Below are positions 16,324 to 24,516 of a stretch of DNA of 64,000 nucleotides, piece by piece. The position numbers were made by a program, and so were the translations under genes. The notes beneath the pieces are model-generated. The model worked only from the letters and a program-made list of their open reading frames with translations, was not told the origin of the DNA and made no database searches. Origin of the DNA: JAQIBY01 sp963676165. Lineage in GTDB: Bacteria > Bacteroidota > Bacteroidia > Bacteroidales > ML635J-15. Each line of letters begins with the position of its first letter. The stretch's first letter is position 1. The DNA is taken from positions 3,844,001 to 3,908,000 of the forward strand of contig OY781043.1 in assembly GCA_963676165.1 (NCBI GenBank). Direction: 5' to 3'.

Positions 16324-19119
16324 CTAATCCGCTTTTAAAAGTGCGATGTTTTTGACTTTAAACCCTTCAGGTGCATCTAAAATTATGCGATTGATGTCTC
16401 GATGATACCAGTTCCATTGAGAGCTTACACGTACTACAAAACGTTCATTTTCTTCCTCTCCTGGAATTAGAAATTGGAATTCTCCAATTTGTTCCCATGT
16501 CTCAAAAATCTTTAATTTTGCCTTGCCTTTTCTCCTATTGGGATTTTCAATTTCAACGAGAACATAATTTCCTGATTGTTTATCAAAATCTGCATCCATA
16601 CGCATTTCCTTCCCTTCAGATTCGGTGATTTTCAATTTGTTTATGGATGTTTCTGAAAGCTTCTGATCGTATTTTGCCCATATCCAAGGTAAATATTTCA
16701 AATCAAAAACACGTGGAGTATCGGAAATTGTATCTTTTGGGAAATTGTCACTTTCCCAATTGATTTCTTGATCATTTGCTTTCCAAATACTGTATCCACC
16801 CACAGTTTTGTGTGGAGAATAGTTTTGATACAGATATTCAGAAATCTTATAAAACCGAAATGCATTGTGTATTCCATCTGTCTTGTCCCAATAGGTTTCT
16901 GGAACATGTGAAAAAATTAGGTAAGGTATGGATTTTTCTTTGAGATTTTCAACTTCAATATCTTGCAAAGATTCTGATGTAACAGCAAGTGAATGAATGA
17001 AATAAATCGGCATTTCTCGGTTGGTCAGATAATACAAAGCTGGCGTATTAGAAAAGTCATAAAAGGTTTTACCAGCAGGTATTTCTTTCATGAAAGATTG
17101 AATTTCAGTCACATTATTTTTGTAATAATCAGCATTCAATTGCACACGTTGTAATTTCTCGTGTTTTGAATACACAAACTCTGATTTGAGCTTTGTTTGG
17201 TGCTTTTCATAAAGCATATCTGCTGAAGCTTCTGATGGAAACTTAAACATGATTGCCAAGAAACTCATGCACACTAAAAATCCGATAAGCTGATATTCTC
17301 GCTTTATTTTGAAAAGAAAAAATCCGAGAGAAATACTCAAAATAGCAAATGAGCTGATGAAACCATCATGTCTTTCAGCAAATGAATGTCGGGTTAGCCC
17401 CCGTTGAATATTGGCAAAATAGAAAATAGAAAATAGCACAATGCTAATGATTTGCATGGCATTCCATTGATTTAGACGTTTGAATTTTCGTAGTGCAAAC
17501 ATCAATACAATGGCAATTATAATGGGGTATATCACATGCTGCAGATAGAAAATTCTATCCAATTGATACGCAAATACAGGCAATCCTCTTCCTTGTGGAC
17601 TGGAGGCAAAGAAACCAAGCGTATAGGATATGCCTTTCGTTACTGGAAAGTGAAATGCAACTTGCAGAAGAACTAAAGCAAGCAAAAGCGTTCCATAAGT
17701 TGCTCCAAAGGCGATTAAGGCCTTTTTCCAATGCATTTCTGAGGATTTGTTTGCCCAAACCAAAATAATGCCTGCAATCATGCCATAAATGCCTAAAATC
17801 GCAACATCGGGTTTCCAGCCAATGAGTGCTACACTTAAAATTGCAAGTAGCAGCCAAGATTTGAAATTTCGATTTAAAAAAAGTCTGTATATCGCTAATG
17901 GTAAAAGCAAAATAGGGAAGGAGCTTATTCCCCAAAACACAGCATTGAAAAATGGGAAAAAGAGAATGCTTAATAAAGCAAAATAAATGTTTTGGCTAAG
18001 CCTGAGTACAATTTTGAAGATGATGAAATAATATGCTGATGCAAAGAGAAACTCGTATGCCATGTATGAGAAATTCGTGTCATATCCATTGAAAACAGTA
18101 TAAATGACAGGCAAAACAAAGTCAGATAACAAATGTGTCGGAAGAAAATCTGCAACAGGAAATTTACCATATTGAAAAATGCTCATCATGGCATTTGAGG
18201 AATTTGCAATTTCGAATAAATCGTTGCGTAAGGTTTGTTGAATATGGTAAGTGGAAAACACTATGATACCAAGCACGAATATGGATAAACACCGAGTATT
18301 CATTGCATGGTATGATGGTTTTGCTTTGCCAATAAATTGCTGATAGAGCATGATTCCAACCCATAAAATCGTTGTCGAAATAACAGGATGAAGAAAAGCA
18401 ATCTCATGTTGATTGAGGATCAAGAAAATCTCTTGCGAAAAGACGAATAGTAAGGGAACACTCACCAAAGATCGTAAGGTGTGAAATATGTTTATAGCGG
18501 AATAGGGTAGAAGCTGTGTAATAGCAACCAATACTAAACTAATCCCCATAAAAGAATAAGCAAATTGCTGAAAAAGTATTCCTCCAATGATTATCGAAAG
18601 CAAGTTATTTGCAGCAAAGGATAGTATGAACAACCATAAATAATCTTTGCTTGAGTTGAATTTGAATTGTGAAATTTTCGCTTTCAGTGGAATAATTATC
18701 AAGAAGAATAAAATCATGGATAACAACAAAATAATTGTTGCATCAAAGTGATATCCAAACACTTTAAAAGCCAGCATAAAAATTTCGGACAGTGAAAGAT
18801 AATAGATGGCTGTAAACTCTAACTTAGATTGATGAAAACGAGAAACAAACCATTTGAATCCAATTTTTACGACTAAAAAGACTGCTATTGCAATAAAAAA
18901 CGCTTTGTAGAACTGAGATAAACGGGCGGCAACATCAATTTTATTAAAAGTAGATATGCCTATTATTCTATCGTTGAATTCGGATAATTCAAAGCTAAAA
19001 TTGTTGAGCCAAAAATGAAGAAAAGCTGCAATGGATAGCATGATTGGAAATATCCAAGTGTTGTGTTTTGTATCCTTTAGAAATTTATTTTGAAGCAGTT
19101 TTTTCATCATAATTTTCAT
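16324..19119 (-). CDS. Large polytopic membrane protein, probable GT-C type glycosyltransferase
   Basis: 931 aa. About 16-18 hydrophobic helices fill residues 20-610; the last 320 residues are soluble and probably periplasmic, ending in a beta-sandwich-like region (NYVLVEIENPNRRKGKAKLKI). This is the shape of dolichyl-phosphate-mannose-type (GT-C) transferases, but I cannot point to a secure catalytic acidic pair, so the call rests on topology and context. It lies 49 bp upstream of the DPM1-like gene on the same strand and 2 bp downstream of a VanY-like peptidase gene. A role in glycan transfer to an envelope substrate is inferred. Confidence 0.6.
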   Translation of the reverse strand: MKIMMKKLLQNKFLKDTKHNTWIFPIMLSIAAFLHFWLNNFSFELSEFNDRIIGISTFNKIDVAARLSQFYKAFFIAIAVFLVVKIGFKWFVSRFHQSKLEFTAIYYLSLSEIFMLAFKVFGYHFDATIILLLSMILFFLIIIPLKAKISQFKFNSSKDYLWLFILSFAANNLLSIIIGGILFQQFAYSFMGISLVLVAITQLLPYSAINIFHTLRSLVSVPLLFVFSQEIFLILNQHEIAFLHPVISTTILWVGIMLYQQFIGKAKPSYHAMNTRCLSIFVLGIIVFSTYHIQQTLRNDLFEIANSSNAMMSIFQYGKFPVADFLPTHLLSDFVLPVIYTVFNGYDTNFSYMAYEFLFASAYYFIIFKIVLRLSQNIYFALLSILFFPFFNAVFWGISSFPILLLPLAIYRLFLNRNFKSWLLLAILSVALIGWKPDVAILGIYGMIAGIILVWANKSSEMHWKKALIAFGATYGTLLLALVLLQVAFHFPVTKGISYTLGFFASSPQGRGLPVFAYQLDRIFYLQHVIYPIIIAIVLMFALRKFKRLNQWNAMQIISIVLFSIFYFANIQRGLTRHSFAERHDGFISSFAILSISLGFFLFKIKREYQLIGFLVCMSFLAIMFKFPSEASADMLYEKHQTKLKSEFVYSKHEKLQRVQLNADYYKNNVTEIQSFMKEIPAGKTFYDFSNTPALYYLTNREMPIYFIHSLAVTSESLQDIEVENLKEKSIPYLIFSHVPETYWDKTDGIHNAFRFYKISEYLYQNYSPHKTVGGYSIWKANDQEINWESDNFPKDTISDTPRVFDLKYLPWIWAKYDQKLSETSINKLKITESEGKEMRMDADFDKQSGNYVLVEIENPNRRKGKAKLKIFETWEQIGEFQFLIPGEEENERFVVRVSSQWNWYHRDINRIILDAPEGFKVKNIALLKAD

Positions 19120-19121
19120 GC

Positions 19122-19874
19122 TTAATTGGATAATAAATCTGGATTTATACCGTAAACGTAATCTTCAATTACCCGATAACTTTTGGCATATCTATCGCCC
19201 ATAAAACCATTGATATCATCGTAGGTTACGACATGCCTAAATGCATAAGTAAATTTATCGGATTCCGGCTTATATGTCCAGTGCCATTCTTCGTGCTTAA
19301 ATCCTGTTTTGCGTTCCTCACCAAAAGGGATATATACCTGATAAAATCCGTAAGATTCTGCATTGTTTAGTAGCCAGTCGTACACTTTTTTCCCTTCACC
19401 AGAGTAAAAGTAATCATGTCTTGTGCTATTGATGTCAATATCAGTACCCCAATGGTGTCTTGATATTCCTGGCATTGCAGAATATTCCAATACACTCGCA
19501 GCTTTTAAACTATCTGACAAGGACTGATCAACATATCCAGCCCCATTGCTTCGTTTGCCAATGAACTTTTGATTCCACAAGTAGCGCTGAATGTAAAAAT
19601 TTCGTGTTCCTGATTGGATAGTAAGGTTAATTCCATCCTCTAAAGCTGCATTTCGCATTGTTAAAAATGCCTCATAGGTTTCTTTTCTGAGATAGACTTC
19701 TGGAAAATATGAAATAGATGGATCGACATGAACAAAATCTGGGTTTTTTGCCGGATCAATTTGACCCAATAATTCGGATTTTGTTGGATACTCTTCAGGA
19801 GATATATGAGGTTCTTCTTTGGCTGGTAATATTCCGAAAAGTAGTCCGATAAGTAAGAAAAGAAATCGTATCAT
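19122..19874 (-). CDS. M15-family (VanY-like) D-alanyl-D-alanine carboxypeptidase
   Basis: 250 aa with a signal peptide (MIRFLFLLIGLLFGILPA). The zinc-binding signature of the family appears as SRHHWGTDIDIN (His and Asp ligands) and HEEWHWTY (third ligand and catalytic Glu) in the C-terminal half, separated by about 45 residues. Such enzymes remove the terminal D-Ala from peptidoglycan stem peptides in the periplasm. The gene overlaps the transketolase gene by 4 bp (ATGA) and is followed after 2 bp by the large membrane protein, so it belongs to the envelope operon. Confidence 0.88.
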   Translation of the reverse strand: MIRFLFLLIGLLFGILPAKEEPHISPEEYPTKSELLGQIDPAKNPDFVHVDPSISYFPEVYLRKETYEAFLTMRNAALEDGINLTIQSGTRNFYIQRYLWNQKFIGKRSNGAGYVDQSLSDSLKAASVLEYSAMPGISRHHWGTDIDINSTRHDYFYSGEGKKVYDWLLNNAESYGFYQVYIPFGEERKTGFKHEEWHWTYKPESDKFTYAFRHVVTYDDINGFMGDRYAKSYRVIEDYVYGINPDLLSN

Positions 19875-20815
19875 GATAATAATTTTAATGCTTGTTTAAC
19901 AATGTGTTCAGCGGTTAATCCGTATTTGCTCATTAGCTCTTCTGGTGATCCCGATTCGCCAAAGCTATCATTCACTCCAAGTAGGTGCATTTTAACCGGT
20001 TGGTTTTGAGATAGAACTTCACTCACAGCAGAACCAAAACCTCCCATGACCTGATGTTCTTCTGCAGTAAGTACGTACTTGCATTTTTGCGCTGATTGAA
20101 TAATCGCTTCTTTATCAATGGGTTTAATGGTGTGGAAATTCAATACTTCTGCTTCAATATTGTGCTCTGATTTTAGAATTTCTGCAGCTTTAAGGGCTTC
20201 CCAAGTCATATGACCTGTTGAAAAAAGCGCAATGTCTTTTCCTTCTTTTATGCATTGAGCTTTTCCTATTTCAAAGGGTAAGTTTTCATCTGTAAAATCC
20301 GGGACTGCTTCTCGTCCAAACCGAATGTAAACAGGACCATTAAGCTCCATAGCCTTAAGTGTTGCCAACTTCGTTTGCGTTGCATCACAAGGGGAAAGAA
20401 CGGTCATATTGGGGAGAACTCTCATGACAGCAATGTCTTCTAATGCTTGGTGAGTAGCACCATCAGCCCCAACTGAAATGCCAGCATGTGCACCCCCAAT
20501 AATTGCATGTACATTGTTGTAGCATAGTGAAATACGTATCTGATCAAGATCTCTCATTGCAGAAAAAACAGCATAAGTTGAGAAGACTGGAATTTTTCCA
20601 GAAAGTGCAAATCCAGCAGCTACTCCAGCAATGTTTTGTTCGGCAATTCCAAAGGAAAAAAATCGATCAGGGAAGGTATTTGCAAATCCATCCATGCTTA
20701 CCGATCCAGTAATATCTGCTCCTAAACCAATGAGGTTATTGTATTTAGAACCTGCTTCAACAAGCCCTTCGCCAAAACCATATCGTGTTGGCTTTAATTG
20801 TTTATATGCTGACAT
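19871..20815 (-). CDS. Transketolase, C-terminal subunit
   Basis: 314 aa, matching only the Pyr and C-terminal domains of transketolase/DXS. Family features are the glutamate region FSFGIAEQNIAGVAAGFA, the HAGISVGADGATHQALED loop and GPVYIRFGRE, then the C-terminal domain ending LGVNDSFGESG. In the split form found in many bacteria the ThDP-binding N-terminal subunit is a separate gene, usually immediately upstream. Here the upstream gene is queD and no N-terminal half exists in the window, so its partner must be elsewhere. The pentose phosphate transfer reaction is expected only as a complex with that partner. Confidence 0.92.
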   Translation of the reverse strand: MSAYKQLKPTRYGFGEGLVEAGSKYNNLIGLGADITGSVSMDGFANTFPDRFFSFGIAEQNIAGVAAGFALSGKIPVFSTYAVFSAMRDLDQIRISLCYNNVHAIIGGAHAGISVGADGATHQALEDIAVMRVLPNMTVLSPCDATQTKLATLKAMELNGPVYIRFGREAVPDFTDENLPFEIGKAQCIKEGKDIALFSTGHMTWEALKAAEILKSEHNIEAEVLNFHTIKPIDKEAIIQSAQKCKYVLTAEEHQVMGGFGSAVSEVLSQNQPVKMHLLGVNDSFGESGSPEELMSKYGLTAEHIVKQALKLLS

Positions 20816-20844
20816 AATGCATCAGATTTACCGTAAAAATACGA

Positions 20845-21294
20845 TCAAATCTGATCATCTGCAAACCATTCAGCATAGGAGGTGGCAGTTTCGTAAAGTT
20901 TAAGACTAAAAAGTGTTAAATGATTGGGTAGTGCAGCTTGAATTTGTTCTGCGAAATCTGTTACCATAAGCTCGCATGTTGGCTGATAATCTAAAACAAT
21001 TAAACGATCAAATAATCCTTTAATTTTACTCAATGCATCTGTATTTTCGTGCTTGTTTAATACAACAGCATGATCAAATTTGTCCACAATAAGTTCGTTA
21101 ACTAACTGTTTAAAATCACCAAAATCAATCACCATTCCGTGTTTTGGACTTTTTTCATCATTTAGCGGTTCGCCAATAATGGTTGCATGCATAATGTAAG
21201 AATGACCATGCATGTTTCGACATAGTCCGTTATAGTCAAATAGGGCATGAGACATTTCCCATTTGAATTGTTTAGTAACCCGTATTTTTGCCAT
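20845..21294 (-). CDS. queD: 6-carboxy-tetrahydropterin synthase
   Basis: 149 aa from the ATG at 21292-21294; an upstream ATG at 21316-21318 would add eight residues (MLIQKKIQ) without family support. Zinc ligands His16, His29 and His31 and catalytic Cys25 are visible in SHALFDYNGLCRNMHGHSY. It converts dihydroneopterin triphosphate to carboxy-tetrahydropterin, the second step of queuosine (7-deazaguanine) synthesis. The extended GMVIDFGDFKQLV region fits QueD. It is transcribed ahead of the transketolase half-gene with a 29-bp gap; no other queuosine gene is intact in the window. Confidence 0.93.
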   Translation of the reverse strand: MAKIRVTKQFKWEMSHALFDYNGLCRNMHGHSYIMHATIIGEPLNDEKSPKHGMVIDFGDFKQLVNELIVDKFDHAVVLNKHENTDALSKIKGLFDRLIVLDYQPTCELMVTDFAEQIQAALPNHLTLFSLKLYETATSYAEWFADDQI

Positions 21295-21414
21295 TTGAAT
21301 CTTTTTCTGAATTAACAATTCTGTTAATGCATTGTTTATTTCATAATAAATTGCAAGGTATAGCTTTTATTTTTAAGATGGAAACTGTATTTTTATGCGG
21401 ATAAATATTCAAGA

Positions 21415-22386
21415 ATGAAGAAATCTGACGAAATCGTTCAGTTGACAGCAAATGATGTAAATCGGTACACAGAACTACTAAAGCAATCTGCGTATTCAGA
21501 CGATAGTACTTTAAATAAAATTCTGGACTATGTGTTTAAAGACATGGGAAAACAGGTAAGACCTCATCTTGTTTTTATGGCTGCAAGAATTTTTGGTGAA
21601 GTGACTGAGAAGACAGATTATGCTGCCGTACTTGTACAAACCTTGCATACAGCAACTTTATTGCATGACGATGTCGTGGATGAAGCGGAATTGAGAAGGG
21701 GTAAGGCAACCATTAATGCAGAGTGGAAAAACTCGATTGCAATTCTTGTTGGAGACTATCTTTTTTCAAATGCCTTAAGTATTGCTACTCAGCAAAAAAT
21801 GTATGAAATTCTTGGAATACTCTCTCCAACTATAGCTCAGCTAAGTGTTGGTGAGATAAACCAAATGGAAATTGCTGAAACTGGAAAGTTTTCCGAAGCT
21901 AAGTATTACGATATCATTAAACGAAAAACTGCTGTTTTGATTGGAGCCTCGACTGAAGTTGGTGCTGTATCTGTTGGTGTCGAAGGAAAAGATCGTGAAA
22001 TGATCAAAGAAGTTGGACTGGAAGCTGGCCTTGCTTTTCAGATTCAAGATGATATTTTGGATTTTACTGCTGATAGTGTCTTTGGAAAAGCAAAAGGAAA
22101 GGATTTAGAAGAGAAAAAGATTACGCTTCCTTTGATTTATGCTTTGAATAATGGGCTTCAGGATGAAGCCAAACGTATCCTTAAAACCATTAAGAAGGGG
22201 GTAAAAAAGGCAGATATTAAACATATTATTCAGTTTATTGAGCTTAATGGAGGTATGGATTATGCACGTCAAAAAATGCGTGAACATGTGGAACGTGCTG
22301 AAGCATTACTATCTGAATTGCCACAAAATGAAGCGAATCAAAGCTTAAAAGCCATGATTCGCTACTTTGCTGAACGCAAGAAATAG
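21415..22386 (+). CDS. ispB: Polyprenyl (octaprenyl/solanesyl-type) diphosphate synthase
   Basis: 323 aa. The first aspartate-rich motif is DDVVD at residues 85-89 (LLHDDVVDEAELRRG), the second is QDDILD at 211-216. Both are needed for Mg-diphosphate binding in trans-prenyltransferases. The enzyme makes the long side chain of menaquinone by adding isopentenyl units; chain length cannot be read with certainty, so the symbol is by family resemblance. It is divergent from queD and convergent with deoC (34 bp gap), so probably monocistronic. Confidence 0.92.
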   Translation: MKKSDEIVQLTANDVNRYTELLKQSAYSDDSTLNKILDYVFKDMGKQVRPHLVFMAARIFGEVTEKTDYAAVLVQTLHTATLLHDDVVDEAELRRGKATINAEWKNSIAILVGDYLFSNALSIATQQKMYEILGILSPTIAQLSVGEINQMEIAETGKFSEAKYYDIIKRKTAVLIGASTEVGAVSVGVEGKDREMIKEVGLEAGLAFQIQDDILDFTADSVFGKAKGKDLEEKKITLPLIYALNNGLQDEAKRILKTIKKGVKKADIKHIIQFIELNGGMDYARQKMREHVERAEALLSELPQNEANQSLKAMIRYFAERKK

Positions 22387-22420
22387 ATTTTCTATACGCT
22401 TCGATTACATTTATTTTAAT

Positions 22421-23275
22421 CTAAAAATACTTAACTTCTTTATTATAAATAGCTGTTAATAAATTGTTTGCTAAACGACTAGCACCAATTCTGAATAACT
22501 TATTATTAAGCCATTCATCACCTAAAATATCTTTCACAATTGCGTAATATACAATAGCTTCTTCTGGTGTAGAGATGCCGCCTGCAGGCTTAATTCCAGC
22601 TTTTTTACCTGTTTCTTTGTAATAATCCTTTATTGCATGGCACATAGCGTATACAGATATCGGATCTGCAGATTTTTTATCCTTTCCGGTTGAGGTTTTG
22701 ATAAAGTCTGCACCAGCTTTTAACGACAAAATACCAGCTTGATAAACTTGTTCTGGTGTTTCCATTAAACCAGATTCTAAAATGACTTTAAGATGCTTTT
22801 GTCCAATAGCTTGTTTAATGATGCTAATCTCTTTTGAGCAGTATTCAAAGTCGTTTGAAAGGAATTTGCCTAGAGAAAGAACAATGTCGAGCTCGTCAGC
22901 GCCTTTATTAGCCACTATTTCGCACTCAGCCAGTTTAACCGAGAGAAAGGTCTGACTAGAAGGAAAACCTCCAGAAACAGCTGCTATGGATACATTTTCA
23001 GCATTTAGGTTAGAGCTTACAATATCCACAAAAGGAGGATAGATGCAAATTGCTGCAACATTCGGCATTTCCGGATACAGTGCAGAAAATTTATTAACCT
23101 TATTCACCATACTTAAAATCTTCTCATCATGATCTGCTGTATTCAGGGATGTTAAATCGATGGAGTTAAATAGTTTTTTGAGTATATCAATGTCTTTTAC
23201 ATCAACTTGTTGCAAAGCCTGGTTAATTTTGGCTTCAATCTCTTGTTTTGTGAGTGTCAATTGTTGCATATTCAT
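22421..23275 (-). CDS. deoC: Deoxyribose-phosphate aldolase
   Basis: 284 aa. It cleaves 2-deoxyribose 5-phosphate to glyceraldehyde 3-phosphate and acetaldehyde in nucleoside salvage. The Schiff-base lysine is Lys193 in ADFIKTSTGK, and the second conserved lysine lies in GIKPAGGIST. ELDIVLSLG and VILESGL are further family motifs. At 284 residues it belongs to the longer class with an N-terminal extension. The ATG overlaps the stop of the MazG-like gene (TAATG), so translation is probably coupled. Confidence 0.96.
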   Translation of the reverse strand: MNMQQLTLTKQEIEAKINQALQQVDVKDIDILKKLFNSIDLTSLNTADHDEKILSMVNKVNKFSALYPEMPNVAAICIYPPFVDIVSSNLNAENVSIAAVSGGFPSSQTFLSVKLAECEIVANKGADELDIVLSLGKFLSNDFEYCSKEISIIKQAIGQKHLKVILESGLMETPEQVYQAGILSLKAGADFIKTSTGKDKKSADPISVYAMCHAIKDYYKETGKKAGIKPAGGISTPEEAIVYYAIVKDILGDEWLNNKLFRIGASRLANNLLTAIYNKEVKYF

Positions 23276-23604
23276 TAATTTTTAAGTTTCGGGTTGTTTA
23301 AATGTCTTTCGCTATCGCGTTTTGTTTTCTTTGATAGGCTTTTTTCCAATGCGGATTGCAAATCTATATTCGTCTGATTTGCAAGTGCGAGCAGTATCCA
23401 AAATACATCACCAAACTCATCTTCAAGTTGATGCTCTAAATCAGATGATTTGGAGGATTGTTCCCCATATTTTCTGGCAAAAACTCGTGCTAATTCTCCA
23501 ACTTCCTCCATTAAGATGGTGAAGTTCGTTAATTCATTGAAATAGCGTACTCCTTTGGTTTTTATCCATTCATCGACAAGATCTTGTGCCTCTTTGATTT
23601 CCAT
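23275..23604 (-). CDS. MazG-like nucleotide pyrophosphohydrolase
   Basis: 109 aa, all alpha. The family's acidic metal-binding helices are seen as LMEEVGELARVF (EExxE) and EDEFGDVFWILLALANQ (ExxD). Such proteins hydrolyse nucleoside triphosphates to monophosphates as house-cleaning enzymes. It is translationally coupled to deoC, which fits a joint nucleotide/deoxynucleoside role. Length is that of the single-domain MazG-like group rather than the two-domain E. coli MazG. Confidence 0.88.
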   Translation of the reverse strand: MEIKEAQDLVDEWIKTKGVRYFNELTNFTILMEEVGELARVFARKYGEQSSKSSDLEHQLEDEFGDVFWILLALANQTNIDLQSALEKSLSKKTKRDSERHLNNPKLKN

Positions 23605-23645
23605 CGTTTGTATTTTGATTTAAAGATATGAAAAATTCATGACAA

Positions 23646-24029
23646 TTAGATGCATGAGTAAAGTCGGAATTCCTTTTCAGTGACTTGATTTAACTGGACT
23701 TTAAATTCTGTTGTGCTGTTAAAGGATCGATGTTCATCAAGAAAGATATAGTAATATCCAGGTTCAAGACCCAGCTGAAAGTTACCATTTATGGCTTGAG
23801 TGCTATCAGATAATGCTTTGTAATTTCCATTGGCGAAAAGAATAGAATCTTTTGGAATAGCGTAAATCATTCCATTATACGGGTTGTATGTCCAAAAACT
23901 CTGATCAATTGCACAATCTGCTTCGGCATATTCAATGTATCCTTTAATTCCGCTATTGATATTATCGCTTGTGCACGAAATAAGTATCGCGAGCGATATA
24001 AAAAGAAGTGTTTTAAGAATTATCTTCAT
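23646..24029 (-). CDS. Small lipoprotein of unknown function
   Basis: 127 aa. The N-terminus (MKIILKTLLFISLAILISC) is a lipoprotein signal with lipobox cysteine at residue 19. The mature part contains NGNFQLGLEPGYYYIFLDEHRSFN and ends FRLYSC, resembling a small transthyretin/CarboxypepD_reg-like beta sandwich, but the match is weak. The gene's ATG overlaps the last base of the dtd stop codon, so it is cotranslated with dtd. No function can be assigned. Confidence 0.7.
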   Translation of the reverse strand: MKIILKTLLFISLAILISCTSDNINSGIKGYIEYAEADCAIDQSFWTYNPYNGMIYAIPKDSILFANGNYKALSDSTQAINGNFQLGLEPGYYYIFLDEHRSFNSTTEFKVQLNQVTEKEFRLYSCI

Positions 24030-24481
24030 TACTCTTTATTTTTGGTGTCGATAATAATTGTGACTGGACCATCATTGCATAAATCGATTTCCATATGTTC
24101 TCCGAATTTTCCGGTTTGACATTTTTGCGAACTAAGTTTTTCAAGTTCGAGGAGAAATGCTTCGTAAAGTGGAATTGCTTTTTCGGGTTTTGCTGCATGA
24201 ACAAATGATGGTCGATTTCCTTTTTTTGTTTTTGCGTGCAAAGTAAATTGAGAGACGACCAAGAATTCTGTTTTTATATTTTCACTTGACAAATTCATTT
24301 TTCCATCTTTATCCTCAAAAATCCTTAAATTATAAATTTTATTTGTGAGCCATAGCACATCATCCATCGTGTCGTCGTCGGATACGCCAAGGAGAATAAA
24401 TAAGCCTTTTTTAATTTTCCCAACTATCTTATTATCAACACATACCGATGCGTGCTTTACACGTTGTATGACAGAGCGCAT
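24029..24481 (-). CDS. dtd: D-aminoacyl-tRNA deacylase
   Basis: 150 aa, the standard length. It hydrolyses D-amino acids from mischarged tRNAs. Active-site motifs SQFTL (residues 77-81) and GPVT (138-141) are intact, and the start MRSVIQRVKHASV is typical. Encoded immediately downstream of a 16-bp parS-like palindrome and followed without a gap by a small lipoprotein gene. Confidence 0.96.
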   Translation of the reverse strand: MRSVIQRVKHASVCVDNKIVGKIKKGLFILLGVSDDDTMDDVLWLTNKIYNLRIFEDKDGKMNLSSENIKTEFLVVSQFTLHAKTKKGNRPSFVHAAKPEKAIPLYEAFLLELEKLSSQKCQTGKFGEHMEIDLCNDGPVTIIIDTKNKE

Positions 24482-24498
24482 AGTTAAAATGTATTATC

Positions 24499-24514
24499 TG
24501 TTCCACGTGGAACA
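24499..24514. promoter_or_regulatory. parS-like centromere site (ParB binding)
   Basis: TGTTCCACGTGGAACA is a perfect 16-bp palindrome that differs from the B. subtilis parS consensus (TGTTCCACGTGAAACA) at one base. It fills the 35-bp gap between dtd and the adenine deaminase gene. A second copy lies 1.66 kb away. Confidence 0.8.
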
Positions 24515-24516
24515 AG

